A stretch of 31,200 nucleotides of DNA from an uncultured Veillonella sp. (GCF_900545205.1 NZ_UQYC01000012.1:1-31200), one strand, 5' to 3'; shown: positions 7,134 to 15,517, numbered from the stretch's first letter. Translations and numbers: made by a program. Notes: generated by a model from the sequence alone, not told the origin.

Positions 7134-9968
7134 TTATAGAGATTTAACAACCTCTGCACAGCGATGGCAAAGTGTAGGATGTTCGCTATCTTGACCTACT
7201 GTATCGCGATGGATCCAGCAGCGTTCACATTTTTCAAGTTCAGATGGAGCAACTACTGTTGCAACGCCTGTTTCTTCGTCTTTTACTGCCTCTGCTGGAG
7301 CAGCGCCATTTACGATGTGAGCTTCGGATACGATAACAAGTTTAGACAAGCCTTCTTCACCAAGAGCGTTCAATGCGTCAAATGCAGCGCCTTCAGCATA
7401 TACTGTAACGGATGCATCCAATGGGTGACCGATTGTTTTGTTTTGACGAGCAAGTTCCAATGCTTTTTGTACGGATGTACGCAAGTCTAATAATTGGTTC
7501 CATTTGTCAGCCAATTCTTGGTTGAAGTGTTCAGGATAACCTTGTGGCCAATCTTGAAGCATAACGGATACAGCCATGCCTTCTTCTTTAGGCATGTATT
7601 TCCAAACTTCTTCTGCTGTGAAGGAAAGTACTGGAGATACCATAGCTACCAATGTTTTCAAGATTTCGTACATCGCTGTTTGAGCAGAACGACGAGCTAC
7701 GTTGTTTTTGCTTTCAGCATACATAGTATCTTTCATTACATCAAGGTAGATGGAGCTCAAGTCTACTGTACAGAAGTTATGAATTGCATGGTATAACATA
7801 TGGAATTCATAATTTTCGTACGCATCAGTAACCTTTTGACGCACTTCTTCTAAGCGCAACAATGCCCATTTATCGAATTCGGACATATCTGCATAAGCCA
7901 CTTTGTCGGTATTTGGATTGAAGTCATCCAAGTTGCCAAGCAAGAAGCGGAATGTATTACGGATCTTACGGTATACTTCGGATAATTGTTTTACGATATC
8001 TTTAGACAAACGTACGTCTGCTTGGTAATCTGCGGAGGAGACCCACAAACGCATAACGTCAGCGCCATATACGTCGATGATGTCGCTAGGTGCCACTGTA
8101 TTACCTACAGATTTGGACATTTTGCGACCTTCGCCGTCCACAACGAAGCCGTGAGTCAATACGGAGTTGTAAGGTGCTTTACCTGTTGTGGCTACTGCAG
8201 TCAACAAGGAAGAGTTGAACCAGCCGCGATGTTGATCGGAACCTTCAAGGTACATAGCGCATGGTACGTCAAGATCGTTAACTTCAAGTACGCCAGCCCA
8301 AGAGGAACCCGAGTCGAACCATACGTCCATGATGTCAGTTTCTTTTTTGAACTCATCATGACCGCAATGAGGACATTTGAAGCCTTCTGGTAACAATTCT
8401 TTAGCACTGTGTGCCCACCATGCATCGGAGCCTTCTACGGCTACTTTTTCTTGTAATGATTTGATAGTATCATCGTTGATGATGTGCTCGCCGCAGCTTT
8501 CACAATAGTAAATAGGAATTGGCACGCCCCAAATACGTTGACGGGAAATTACCCAGTCACCACGATCGCGAACCATGTTGAAGATACGGTCATGACCCCA
8601 TTTAGGAATCCATTGCACTTGATTGTCGATTGCATCAAGAGCTTGTTGACGGTACCCATCTACAGAGGAGAACCATTGTTCTGTAGCACGGTAGATTACA
8701 GGATTTTTACAACGCCAGCAGTGAGCGTATTGGTGACGCAAGCTAGATTTGTGAAGCAATGCATTATTGTGCGCCAAGATTTTGATTACAGGCACCTCTG
8801 CATCGTGGATTTCTACACCAGCCAATGGGAATTCGGTATCGCCATAACGGTTGTCGTCTACTTGTTTTGTGTAGTTACCAGTTTCATTAACAAGAGATAC
8901 GATAGGAAGTTCAGTTTTGCCTTCCTTGTTATAACGCATAACGATGTTAAAGTCATCTTCACCGTGTGCAGGCGCTGTATGTACACAACCGGTACCGGCT
9001 TCAAGTGTTACATGGTCACCAAGCAATACTGTGGAATTACGTTCAACAAATGGATGTTTGAAATCAGCCAATTCTAAATCTGCACCAGAGAAACGGTTTA
9101 CGATTTCGTAGTCTTCGATACCGATATCTTTCATAGCCGGTTCAACAAGCTCAGTAGCCATCAAGTAATATTCTTCGCCTACTTTTACCCAGCCATATTC
9201 AAGCTCAGGGTTAACGGAGATTGCTACGTTGGCAGGCATTGTCCAAGGAGTAGTTGTCCAGATAACAGCAAATGCTTGTTTAGGATCTACGCCAGCTGGC
9301 AATGTCACCTTTTTCTCGGATACGTAAGGGAATTTTACGTAGATGGAGAAGGATTTTTTCTCAGCATATTCGATTTCTGCTTCTGCCAATGCAGTTTCAC
9401 AGTGAGTACACCAGTATACAGTTTTAAGACCTTTATAGATGTGTCCCCGTTTTGCCATTTCGCCGAAGATACCAAGTTGTTTTACTTCGAACTCAGGACG
9501 TAATGTCAAATAAGGACGGTCCCACTCACCTAATACACCAAAGCGAATGAAGTCTTGTTTTTGAGTTTCTACGCATTCTAATGCATATTCCTTACATTTG
9601 TTGCGCAAATCAAGAGGTGCCATTTCATGACGGTTAAGACCAGTATTTTTAATAACCGCATGCTCGATTGGCAAACCGTGCGTATCCCAACCAGGGATGT
9701 AACGAGTATAATGACCAGTCATCGTTTTGTATTTCATGATGATGTCCTTCAACGTTTTGTTGAGGGCATGACCGATGTGCAATTTACCATTTGCATATGG
9801 CGGGCCATCATGCAAGATGAATGGCTTTGCGTCTTTACGCAACTCCAAACGTTTTTGATAAATCTTATTATCTTCCCAGAATTTTAAGATTTCTGGTTCG
9901 CGCTTAGGCAAATTGCCGCGCATTGGGAATTCTGTTTCAGGCAAATGTAACGTCTTACCGTAATCCAT
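7134..9968 (-). CDS. ileS: Isoleucyl-tRNA synthetase
   Basis: A 944-residue class I aminoacyl-tRNA synthetase that charges tRNA-Ile with isoleucine and edits valine; the length matches the bacterial family (about 930-940). The first signature is PPYANGKLHIGHALNKTLKD, with HIGH near residue 65. The editing domain follows, with VIWTTTPWTMPANVAI and GTGCVHTAPAHGEDDF. Then come the GWDTHGLPIE and DWVISRQRIWGVPIPIYYC motifs, and KMSKS in EGRKMSKSVGN near residue 615. A C-terminal zinc-binding knuckle reads CERCWIH...CHRC, and an internal CESC...CPHC pair is also present. The ATG is preceded by AAAGGAGC. The gene is transcribed alone from a strong promoter through an Ile T-box and ends in its own terminator. 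Confidence 0.99.
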   Translation of the reverse strand: MDYGKTLHLPETEFPMRGNLPKREPEILKFWEDNKIYQKRLELRKDAKPFILHDGPPYANGKLHIGHALNKTLKDIIMKYKTMTGHYTRYIPGWDTHGLPIEHAVIKNTGLNRHEMAPLDLRNKCKEYALECVETQKQDFIRFGVLGEWDRPYLTLRPEFEVKQLGIFGEMAKRGHIYKGLKTVYWCTHCETALAEAEIEYAEKKSFSIYVKFPYVSEKKVTLPAGVDPKQAFAVIWTTTPWTMPANVAISVNPELEYGWVKVGEEYYLMATELVEPAMKDIGIEDYEIVNRFSGADLELADFKHPFVERNSTVLLGDHVTLEAGTGCVHTAPAHGEDDFNIVMRYNKEGKTELPIVSLVNETGNYTKQVDDNRYGDTEFPLAGVEIHDAEVPVIKILAHNNALLHKSSLRHQYAHCWRCKNPVIYRATEQWFSSVDGYRQQALDAIDNQVQWIPKWGHDRIFNMVRDRGDWVISRQRIWGVPIPIYYCESCGEHIINDDTIKSLQEKVAVEGSDAWWAHSAKELLPEGFKCPHCGHDEFKKETDIMDVWFDSGSSWAGVLEVNDLDVPCAMYLEGSDQHRGWFNSSLLTAVATTGKAPYNSVLTHGFVVDGEGRKMSKSVGNTVAPSDIIDVYGADVMRLWVSSADYQADVRLSKDIVKQLSEVYRKIRNTFRFLLGNLDDFNPNTDKVAYADMSEFDKWALLRLEEVRQKVTDAYENYEFHMLYHAIHNFCTVDLSSIYLDVMKDTMYAESKNNVARRSAQTAMYEILKTLVAMVSPVLSFTAEEVWKYMPKEEGMAVSVMLQDWPQGYPEHFNQELADKWNQLLDLRTSVQKALELARQNKTIGHPLDASVTVYAEGAAFDALNALGEEGLSKLVIVSEAHIVNGAAPAEAVKDEETGVATVVAPSELEKCERCWIHRDTVGQDSEHPTLCHRCAEVVKSL

Positions 9969-9986
9969 GATGTGCTCCTTTTACAT

Positions 9987-10260
9987 AAAAAAATCGCCCG
10001 TCCCCGAAGGGACGGACGTAATATCCGTGGTACCACCCTACTGACCTTCTGTGAAAGCTAGAACATTCCGAGCATACGAAATAACTAGGCTTCATTTTGT
10101 GAAAGCCACTTAGACATATAACGGTGTTCACCGGCAGGGTTTCTGCTTGCTCCAAAGTGATCCGCAAATCTCTAGATTTCCAAACCTTTCAGCCCATGAG
10201 TTTGGTCTCTACTAAATCCGTCTGAGACGTGCCGTCTTTTTCAACGCAATCTTCATATAA
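9987..10260 (-). promoter_or_regulatory. T-box riboswitch leader of ileS (Ile specifier)
   Basis: On the minus strand the leader contains the T-box core AGGGTGGTACCACGG (10025-10039). Its UGGU bulge can pair with the 3-prime ACCA end of uncharged tRNA-Ile, whose discriminator base is A. The core is followed by a terminator hairpin CCGTCCC-TTCG-GGGACGG (9998-10015) with a UUCG tetraloop and seven U (9987-9993). In Stem I the likely specifier is AUC, complementary to 10159-10161, followed by the usual A; an AGUA-like element lies on the 5-prime side. Uncharged tRNA-Ile should favour the antiterminator and so raise ileS expression. The specifier is my reading, without a folding calculation. Confidence 0.95.
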
Positions 10261-10266
10261 TAGATA

Positions 10267-10312
10267 ATTATAGGTCTCATTAGGGTAGCTTGTCAAATAT
10301 ATTCTACCCTAA
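10267..10312 (-). promoter_or_regulatory. ileS promoter overlapped by a 9-bp inverted repeat
   Basis: TTGACA (10291-10296) and TATAAT (10267-10272) are both perfect consensus, with an 18-bp spacer. TTAGGGTAG (10280-10288) and CTACCCTAA (10304-10312) form a perfect inverted repeat that brackets the -35 element with a 15-bp spacer. There is no T stretch, so it does not look like a terminator for the upstream gene; an operator is possible. Confidence 0.82.
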
Positions 10313-10346
10313 ATGTTATATCGTGTTTAACATATAATATTTCACA

Positions 10347-11273
10347 TTATAATTCTTGTGGCACATACGGCTTCTGTACAGAATCTAATAATTTAAAATT
10401 CATCGGACTTCGTACCATTTCATTATACTGCTCAACAACGGCCTCCTCCGTTTCACTAGAAGGATTAGCCATAAAATCCTCAATAGCTCTATCAAGATGT
10501 CTCTTTTGCTCTAACCGATTCTGAGCCTCGGCGACAGTAATCTTAGCACCAATTCCATCGGCTGCTTCCTTCTGTGCTTTCACCCATTGGAAATCACTAT
10601 CGGATTTATGCTCCACAATATGATCTACTATACCGCTATAAATAAGCATCATTTCCGCCATATTAGCGCCATTCGTCTGCCCATTGTTGCGCATCAACTT
10701 AACAAGACGTTCTCCCTCCTGCTTGTGATAGGTTTTAACAATGGTATCTAACGCATTATATTTTGGTCCAAATGCTTCGATTAATGATGAAAGCTTCTCC
10801 AACTGCGTATGAGCAAATGCATAATTATCTGATTCATAGCGTTTTTCTTTATAATACGTATCTAGCTCTTTCACGACTACCACAACGTCGTGTAATACCG
10901 GTAATAAAGCATCTGTAGCTGCTTCCAAGTCACTATGTGTGTGCCCCGCTTCTCGCGCCGCAATGAGTTCTTGCTCAAGACGTTCATAATCCCGCACCTT
11001 AAACTCAGCTAGCGGTACATTTTGTTGTGCTTGCTGCACCGTTTCCATATGTTGATGACTATATTTTACACTAGTGAAATTAAACTCATTTGTGGCAGCC
11101 AAATAAAATCTAAAAACGCGCCAGATTTCCTTCTCACTATCGCTTTGCGTAGCTTTCACCTGACTATTTGTCTTTAAATTATCCATATTAAACTCACAAC
11201 CACTTACAACGCCTACACTCGCCACGATACACACAACTAAACCTATCCGGTGCCACCAATTCTGACCACTCAT
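10347..11273 (-). CDS. DUF3829-like lipoprotein
   Basis: A 308-residue lipoprotein with signal residues 1-25 and lipobox VSGC (Cys26). The mature part is almost entirely helical and rich in Gln, Glu and Lys. The segment DALLPVLHDVVVVVKELDTYYKEKRYESDNYAFAHTQLEKL matches the DUF3829 pattern of a long helix followed by YY--K-Y--DN. The function of that family is unknown. The start ATG follows AGGAGAGAT. A promoter TTGAAT, 17 bp, TACAAT lies about 50 bp upstream. No clear terminator separates the stop from the ileS promoter about 75 bp further on, so some read-through into the ileS leader is possible. The DUF3829 assignment is from pattern memory and is moderate. Confidence 0.75.
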   Translation of the reverse strand: MSGQNWWHRIGLVVCIVASVGVVSGCEFNMDNLKTNSQVKATQSDSEKEIWRVFRFYLAATNEFNFTSVKYSHQHMETVQQAQQNVPLAEFKVRDYERLEQELIAAREAGHTHSDLEAATDALLPVLHDVVVVVKELDTYYKEKRYESDNYAFAHTQLEKLSSLIEAFGPKYNALDTIVKTYHKQEGERLVKLMRNNGQTNGANMAEMMLIYSGIVDHIVEHKSDSDFQWVKAQKEAADGIGAKITVAEAQNRLEQKRHLDRAIEDFMANPSSETEEAVVEQYNEMVRSPMNFKLLDSVQKPYVPQEL

Positions 11274-11320
11274 CTATCTCTCCTAAATGCTCTACATTCC
11301 CATAAATTAATATTACAGAT

Positions 11321-11349
11321 ATTGTATAAAATTAATACATCCAATTCAA
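11321..11349 (-). promoter_or_regulatory. Promoter of the DUF3829-like lipoprotein gene
   Basis: On the minus strand, TTGAAT (11344-11349), a 17-bp spacer and TACAAT (11321-11326). It lies downstream of the small-RNA terminator, so the lipoprotein gene does not depend on the upstream transcript. Confidence 0.6.
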
Positions 11350-11370
11350 GATGAGGAAATAACAAGACAT

Positions 11371-11474
11371 AAGAAAACCCCATACAAAGTATGGGGTATA
11401 AAATATTATATTTTGGATAATAACTGTGGGGCGAACATTTCGCTCTATCAAGGCCCACCTTAGTGTTATTCTAT
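11371..11474 (-). ncRNA. Candidate small RNA of about 100 nt
   Basis: The unit has a strong minus-strand promoter, TTGACA (11505-11510), 18 bp, TATACT (11481-11486). The predicted start is near 11474. It ends in a terminator hairpin ACCCCATAC-AAA-GTATGGGGT (11377-11397) followed on the minus strand by TTTTCTT. Between them lies a second hairpin: GTGGG (11426-11430) pairs with CCCAC (11454-11458), enclosing GCGAA-CAT-TTCGC (11431-11443). No frame with a good ribosome site lies inside. I do not recognise SRP RNA, 6S RNA, tmRNA or a known riboswitch. It could also be a leader or attenuator for the lipoprotein gene 100 bp further on, but that gene appears to have its own promoter. Confidence 0.55.
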
Positions 11475-11480
11475 ACGATT

Positions 11481-11510
11481 AGTATAACAATTAAATTTTA
11501 CTGATGTCAA
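11481..11510 (-). promoter_or_regulatory. Promoter of the candidate small RNA
   Basis: Minus strand TTGACA (11505-11510) and TATACT (11481-11486) separated by 18 bp. This is one of the strongest promoter matches in the window, and no convincing coding sequence follows it. Confidence 0.72.
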
Positions 11511-11537
11511 TCAAGCGACTTAAGAAATGGCTGCTAA

Positions 11538-12203
11538 TTAAATTCTATCAAATCCATCATATGGTAAGTCATACGTCTTATAGTCATAGCCAGTAATACG
11601 CCACATTTTATTATCCATTTGAGTCATTTCTATAGGTAATACTTTGGTTTCATTAGTCTTCGTATCCAATGCGCGAATTTCTATATTAACAACTCCATCT
11701 TTCTTACTTTCTTCCTCTATGGAAATTAATTCATATCGTCCTACTTCTTTTAACGTCTGCAAATTATCTTTAAATGGATCTTTAGGATCAGGTCTATGTG
11801 GTATATGACTTCTTAAATCTTGGTTAAGTAATACCTCTTTTACATCTAAATAATAATTATCTATTGCTGTAAATAGCAATGCTTCTCCAAGATTCAAAAT
11901 CTTAGTTTCTCCTTTTGAATTAGTTTGAGATATATTCCGTCCATCAGATTCTTTAAGTAATTTTTCGATATATGGATCATAAATACGGTGTAAAATACCT
12001 TCGCCATCTACGTATTTAAAAAATGTATCCGGATCACCATTTTGAATTGATTCATATATAATCTTTAAAGAGTATTCAGGTGACTGCTGATACTGCTTAT
12101 TCAGATGATCTGTATACATTTTGTAGCCTATACCTGCCACTGCCATAATACCTATCAATGCAAAAACTAAAAACTTAGCTATACTTACCTTTATAAATTT
12201 CAT
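11538..12203 (-). CDS. Membrane-anchored protein of unknown function (resembles DUF2939)
   Basis: A 221-residue protein with one N-terminal membrane segment (residues about 9-27, FLVFALIGIMAVAGIGY) preceded by Lys residues; there is no lipobox. The segment SPEYSLKIIYESIQNGDPDTFFKYVDGEGILHRIYDPYIE resembles the start of DUF2939 proteins, in which a tyrosine-rich repeat Y-L--I--AI-N-D---F-KYVD is typical. The C-terminal part (NIEIRALDTKTNETKVLPIEM, MWRITGYDYKTY) looks like a small beta-rich NTF2-like or lipoprotein-type fold. The ATG follows GAGAGGG. The gene lies in a row of minus-strand membrane-protein genes with a terminator upstream of it. Function unknown. Confidence 0.72.
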   Translation of the reverse strand: MKFIKVSIAKFLVFALIGIMAVAGIGYKMYTDHLNKQYQQSPEYSLKIIYESIQNGDPDTFFKYVDGEGILHRIYDPYIEKLLKESDGRNISQTNSKGETKILNLGEALLFTAIDNYYLDVKEVLLNQDLRSHIPHRPDPKDPFKDNLQTLKEVGRYELISIEEESKKDGVVNIEIRALDTKTNETKVLPIEMTQMDNKMWRITGYDYKTYDLPYDGFDRI

Positions 12204-12309
12204 TACTATTATCCCTCTCTCATCAGATAATTTATTGCGTCACATAATTAACTTACAATATATCATAGCCATGAGTTTATAGATAGTTTAAATTTATAGA
12301 TCAACACAT

Positions 12310-12348
12310 AAAAATGCCACCTTTATTATGTTCCAATAAAGGTGGCAT
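12310..12348 (-). terminator. Intrinsic terminator of the first DUF805 gene
   Basis: A 14-bp stem, ATGCCACCTTTATT (12314-12327) with its complement at 12335-12348, has a 7-base loop. Five A at 12310-12314 give a U tract on the minus strand. Confidence 0.88.
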
Positions 12349-12370
12349 ATTCATATAACTAAACTTTCTA

Positions 12371-12901
12371 TTATAGTGCTAAAAAGGATATCCAAATATT
12401 AAGAACCCAAAGGCAGAGGCACACAATCATTGCTTTTTGGTCCATGCTTTCAGATGGTGTTTCTTTGAGGCCCGTACGAGCAGCTTCTTCAGCTGTAATT
12501 GTTTCATAGCTTGTTGGAGAACCATATTGGTTATCGCCTACATCACCCGGTTTAGCCAATAAATAGATGACATATACAAGACCGATGATTGGAACAAATG
12601 GAAGTAGCAAAAACCATCCAGATTTATTTATATCATGTAAACGACGAACTGCAATACCAGTATACGGTAAGAATACAGCACAAGTGTAAGCAAAGGATAA
12701 TAAATTAAAGAGGGATCCCAAGAATGTATTACCAAAAATAAATCTTAATACACTAAATACAAAACCTATGACAACTGAAACCGCTACAAATCGCCAATAT
12801 TCACTGCGGCTTGCTCTACCACTAAAATTAACAAAATTACCAACTACAGAGTGCTTGAAGTTATCAACATACGCCAAGTTTTTAATGTTTAAATCAGTCA
12901 T
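12371..12901 (-). CDS. DUF805 family membrane protein (copy A)
   Basis: A 176-residue inner-membrane protein. It shows the DUF805 signature FVNFSGRASRSEYWRF near residues 23-38, three membrane segments, a second conserved block VRRLHDINKSGWFLLLPFVPIIGLVYVIYLL, and then GDVGDNQYGSP. After the core comes a tail TGLKETPS and a final hydrophobic segment (AMIVCLCLWVLNIWISFLAL). The same tail pattern recurs in the next two genes. DUF805 proteins are small membrane proteins of unknown function. The ATG follows AGGAGAGAATT. It has its own terminator and is separated from the next DUF805 gene by another, so the copies are largely transcribed separately. Confidence 0.93.
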   Translation of the reverse strand: MTDLNIKNLAYVDNFKHSVVGNFVNFSGRASRSEYWRFVAVSVVIGFVFSVLRFIFGNTFLGSLFNLLSFAYTCAVFLPYTGIAVRRLHDINKSGWFLLLPFVPIIGLVYVIYLLAKPGDVGDNQYGSPTSYETITAEEAARTGLKETPSESMDQKAMIVCLCLWVLNIWISFLAL

Positions 12902-12947
12902 AATTCTCTCCTATAAAATGACAATTGAAATTAATTTATTATACAAC

Positions 12948-12980
12948 AAAACAGCCTCCTGCACCATGCAAGAGGCTGTT
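12948..12980 (-). terminator. Intrinsic terminator of the zinc-ribbon DUF805 gene
   Basis: AACAGCCTC (12950-12958) pairs with GAGGCTGTT (12972-12980), with inner TGCA/TGCA pairing. On the minus strand it is followed by TTGTTG, with a fairly weak T tract. Confidence 0.75.
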
Positions 12981-13001
12981 ATTTGTATGTGTATTTTATT
13001 T

Positions 13002-13637
13002 TTACATTGCACTAGTCATTAGCAATCGATCTACTAGGAACCATAGCACAAAGATGGCACATAGTAGTCCTGCCGTAAGGCCTGTGGTAGGTGTGGCATC
13101 TATTAAGCCGATTTCATGGGCCATTTGTTTTGTTAGAACAACACGGCCTGTTGGTGAGCCAAATCGGTTGTCGTGGCTTTCACCAGGAAGAGCCATCAAC
13201 ACTAACAATATAATTGTACCAATGACAGGAACAACACCAATAAACACAAGACCACCAGAACGGCCTTGATCGTGCAAGCGTCGTACGGCAACAGCTACGC
13301 CAGGAATGACCATAACAACGGACATAAGTACAAGAATAACTAGCCCGAAGCCTACACCAACGGCACTAGAGAGCGGACTAATATAGCTCAAGAACGCACA
13401 GGTAAATAGAATGGCTACAAAGAGCAATTGATACACCAAAAAGAAATTCCAATATTCGCTACGGCTAGCACGCCCTTCAAAGTCAGCGTATTTATAAACA
13501 AAACATTGTTTAAAGTTTTCAATCATGCCTAGACTATATTTATCTAACGAAATGGGTGCTTTACGAATACGTCCACAGTTTGGACAGTATCGTTCACTTT
13601 TTAACACCTCGTGTCCACAATAGGGACAAGGTCTCAT
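13002..13637 (-). CDS. Zinc-ribbon plus DUF805 membrane protein (copy B)
   Basis: A 211-residue protein. I chose the ATG at 13637 because GGAAGGAG lies about 7 bases before it; a longer frame up to 13700 adds 21 residues without a ribosome site. Residues 1-21 form a four-cysteine zinc ribbon, CPYCG...CPNCG. The DUF805 core follows: YADFEGRASRSEYWNFF, then three or four membrane segments, VAVRRLHDQGRSGGLVFIGVVPVIGTIILLVLMALPGESHDNRFGSP, and a tail IGLIDATPT ahead of a last membrane segment. The tail matches the TGL-ETPS tail of its neighbours. The zinc ribbon may be a sensor or a protein-interaction tag; that is inference. Own terminator downstream. Confidence 0.92.
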   Translation of the reverse strand: MRPCPYCGHEVLKSERYCPNCGRIRKAPISLDKYSLGMIENFKQCFVYKYADFEGRASRSEYWNFFLVYQLLFVAILFTCAFLSYISPLSSAVGVGFGLVILVLMSVVMVIPGVAVAVRRLHDQGRSGGLVFIGVVPVIGTIILLVLMALPGESHDNRFGSPTGRVVLTKQMAHEIGLIDATPTTGLTAGLLCAIFVLWFLVDRLLMTSAM

Positions 13638-13854
13638 AATAAACTCCTTCCATCCACAGCAGGAAACAGTGAAGCTCATAAAGTCCTGTTGCTTTAACAC
13701 ATATAGTAACTTAGATATGTTTTGAAGTAATCATATCTATATTTTTGAATTCATCTTGATTTCATTTTACTACAAAGTGTTATATTGTCTATAAAGGAGT
13801 TGTTAAACTTTTATAAAATAAAATAATAATTATGCTATTAAAAGTAGATTAATA

Positions 13855-14424
13855 CTATATATAGCCATTAGCGTTAATACCATACCATAATATATCACCG
13901 ATGGTATCTCCAAATACGATGGATTGAAGAATAAATATAGTAATACCCATAATCCAGTCTTGTTTTCGGGATGGCGTTTCTTCAAGCCCCGTGGATTGAC
14001 TTACGCTAGCAGTAATAGGAATATAGGCAGTTCTTTCACCGTAACCATTCTCTCCTTCATCGCCACGTTTCAATTCGTAAGTTAAGAATATAAAGAACCC
14101 AATAATTGGAATAAAAGATATTAGCTGAGTCCAGCCGCTACGTCCAATATCATGCATGCGTCGCGTTGTGATGGCAATATTGGGAAGCACGAAAAATAGC
14201 ATTACTAACAACGTGATCGTATCAATAATAGACTCAAAATTATAGAGACCAACACCTTTACAAAGAACGGCTACGACTCCCAAGGTGCCTTCAACCATCA
14301 TCATTCCAGCCATGAATCGCCAGTATTCACTACGGCTTGCACGACCTTTAAAATTAGCGTAGTTTTTGATGCCTAGCACAAAGGCATCGGTATAGTTCAA
14401 ATCATATACATTTACAGATGCCAT
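13855..14424 (-). CDS. DUF805 family membrane protein (copy C)
   Basis: A 189-residue inner-membrane protein with YANFKGRASRSEYWRFMAG near residue 22, the second block TTRRMHDIGRSGWTQLISFIPIIGFFIFLTYEL, then GDEGENGYGE, a TGLEETPS tail and a last hydrophobic segment. It is translated 3 bases after the stop of the gene upstream (14428-15351). Its ribosome site GAGGAGGA lies inside the last codons of that gene, so the two are translationally coupled. The 154 bp downstream, before the next gene, are AT-rich and hold no clear terminator. Confidence 0.93.
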   Translation of the reverse strand: MASVNVYDLNYTDAFVLGIKNYANFKGRASRSEYWRFMAGMMMVEGTLGVVAVLCKGVGLYNFESIIDTITLLVMLFFVLPNIAITTRRMHDIGRSGWTQLISFIPIIGFFIFLTYELKRGDEGENGYGERTAYIPITASVSQSTGLEETPSRKQDWIMGITIFILQSIVFGDTIGDILWYGINANGYI

Positions 14425-14427
14425 GAC

Positions 14428-15351
14428 CTAGTCCTCCTCAAACGCTTCAAAACCAACGATTTTCCAACCATTGCCAGTGCTGTATAAACGAACTAACATG
14501 GATGGGCTTTTATCTACAAAGTCCACCCTATATCCGATATAATCCACCGTTACATCATCATCCACATCTTGAGATACATAATCCAATCGTATAGATTCTA
14601 CAGCAGAACGTTGTTCCTTTACCTTAGCTTGCTGCCAGAGATCAAAGGTGCCATATCGTTCCATTTCACGACTGCTTAAATCGCGATACGCACTATGATA
14701 ATCGCCATTAGCCAGTGCTTTGTAATATTCCTTCACCACTAGATAGCCTTCTGTTGTGGCAGAATCATTACGTAGTAAACGGTTTGCTTTTTTGGTGAAA
14801 GCCCCCTGCCCCAAGTTCCCAAAGGCAGTTTCTTCTATCATATAGTTATGCCCCATCATAGATGTACCTACACTGTTTGCAATCCAGCCTAAAACAAGAA
14901 GAGCCACGATGAAGGCTCCCGAAACAGATCGCTTCTCATGTATACTAGGTTCTACAGATATCTGTTCATTAATTATGCTTACTTCTTGTGTAGGAGCCGA
15001 TCTTTTACATAATAGGTAGAGCAAAACCAACCACCCTAAAATAGGAACGAAGACAAGGATCATCAATGTTGGATCATTATTAGAATCACGCAACCGTCTT
15101 GCTACTAGCATAATGGTCGGCAATGTTAATAATATCGTCAATGCAGTCAATACGCCGCCCCCTAAGGATATAGCATATAAAAATCCATAAGGAATGAAGG
15201 TTGCAAGACCTGTTATGAATATAACTAGACCGTATACAAAGGTCATAGCGCTTATGGTAAGCCAAAAATCGGCTGTCGTTGTTCGTCCTTTACCATTTGC
15301 ATAGTTTTCTACTAGCTCGCGATAGAGGATTTCATATACTCTCTGCTTCAT
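14428..15351 (-). CDS. Degenerate DUF805 membrane domain fused to an NTF2-like C-terminal domain
   Basis: A 307-residue protein. The N-terminal third keeps the DUF805 outline (YANGKGRTTTADFW in place of GRASRSEYW, then membrane segments and VARRLRDSNNDPTLMILVFVPILGWLVLLYLLCKR). After a linker, another membrane segment (GAFIVALLVLGWIANSVG) leads to a soluble, presumably extracytoplasmic domain. There TEGYLVVKEYYKALANGDYHSAYRDLSSREMERYG and the C-terminal GWKIVGFEAFEED look like an NTF2-like or DUF4878-type domain. The substitution of the arginine/serine motif suggests divergence from the other copies. It is the first gene of a pair with the following DUF805 gene. It starts divergently, 166 bp from the small secreted protein gene. 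Confidence 0.82.
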   Translation of the reverse strand: MKQRVYEILYRELVENYANGKGRTTTADFWLTISAMTFVYGLVIFITGLATFIPYGFLYAISLGGGVLTALTILLTLPTIMLVARRLRDSNNDPTLMILVFVPILGWLVLLYLLCKRSAPTQEVSIINEQISVEPSIHEKRSVSGAFIVALLVLGWIANSVGTSMMGHNYMIEETAFGNLGQGAFTKKANRLLRNDSATTEGYLVVKEYYKALANGDYHSAYRDLSSREMERYGTFDLWQQAKVKEQRSAVESIRLDYVSQDVDDDVTVDYIGYRVDFVDKSPSMLVRLYSTGNGWKIVGFEAFEED

Positions 15352-15517
15352 AAATCTCCTACTATATTTAGATATGATACAAACTTAGATAATCCTATTA
15401 TACTATGCTTTACCAAGGCTTACATTTCATTTTTTCTTCATTGATTTTACCTATACTAATAATATATTTTTTACAACTAAAATTCGTGCAATTAAGTTTG
15501 TATAGGAGATAATAATT

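Noticed and set aside
8484..9077. 197-codon plus-strand frame opposite ileS
   Set aside because: It is antisense to a conserved enzyme, is rich in Cys, Phe, Val and Thr as expected of a shadow, and has no ribosome site.
9955..10167. 70-codon minus-strand frame upstream of ileS
   Set aside because: It lies wholly over the T-box, antiterminator and terminator of the ileS leader, so the frame is a by-product of the structured RNA.
10289..10312. Inverted repeat near the ileS promoter as terminator of the lipoprotein gene
   Set aside because: No T stretch follows on the minus strand; it overlaps the -35 element instead.
11270..11458. 62-codon minus-strand frame ending at the lipoprotein start
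   Set aside because: It has no ribosome site, begins inside a predicted small RNA and reads through a clear terminator hairpin.
12768..13269. Overlapping plus-strand frames of 84 and 114 codons
   Set aside because: They run through the terminator between two DUF805 genes and over DUF805 coding sequence on the other strand.
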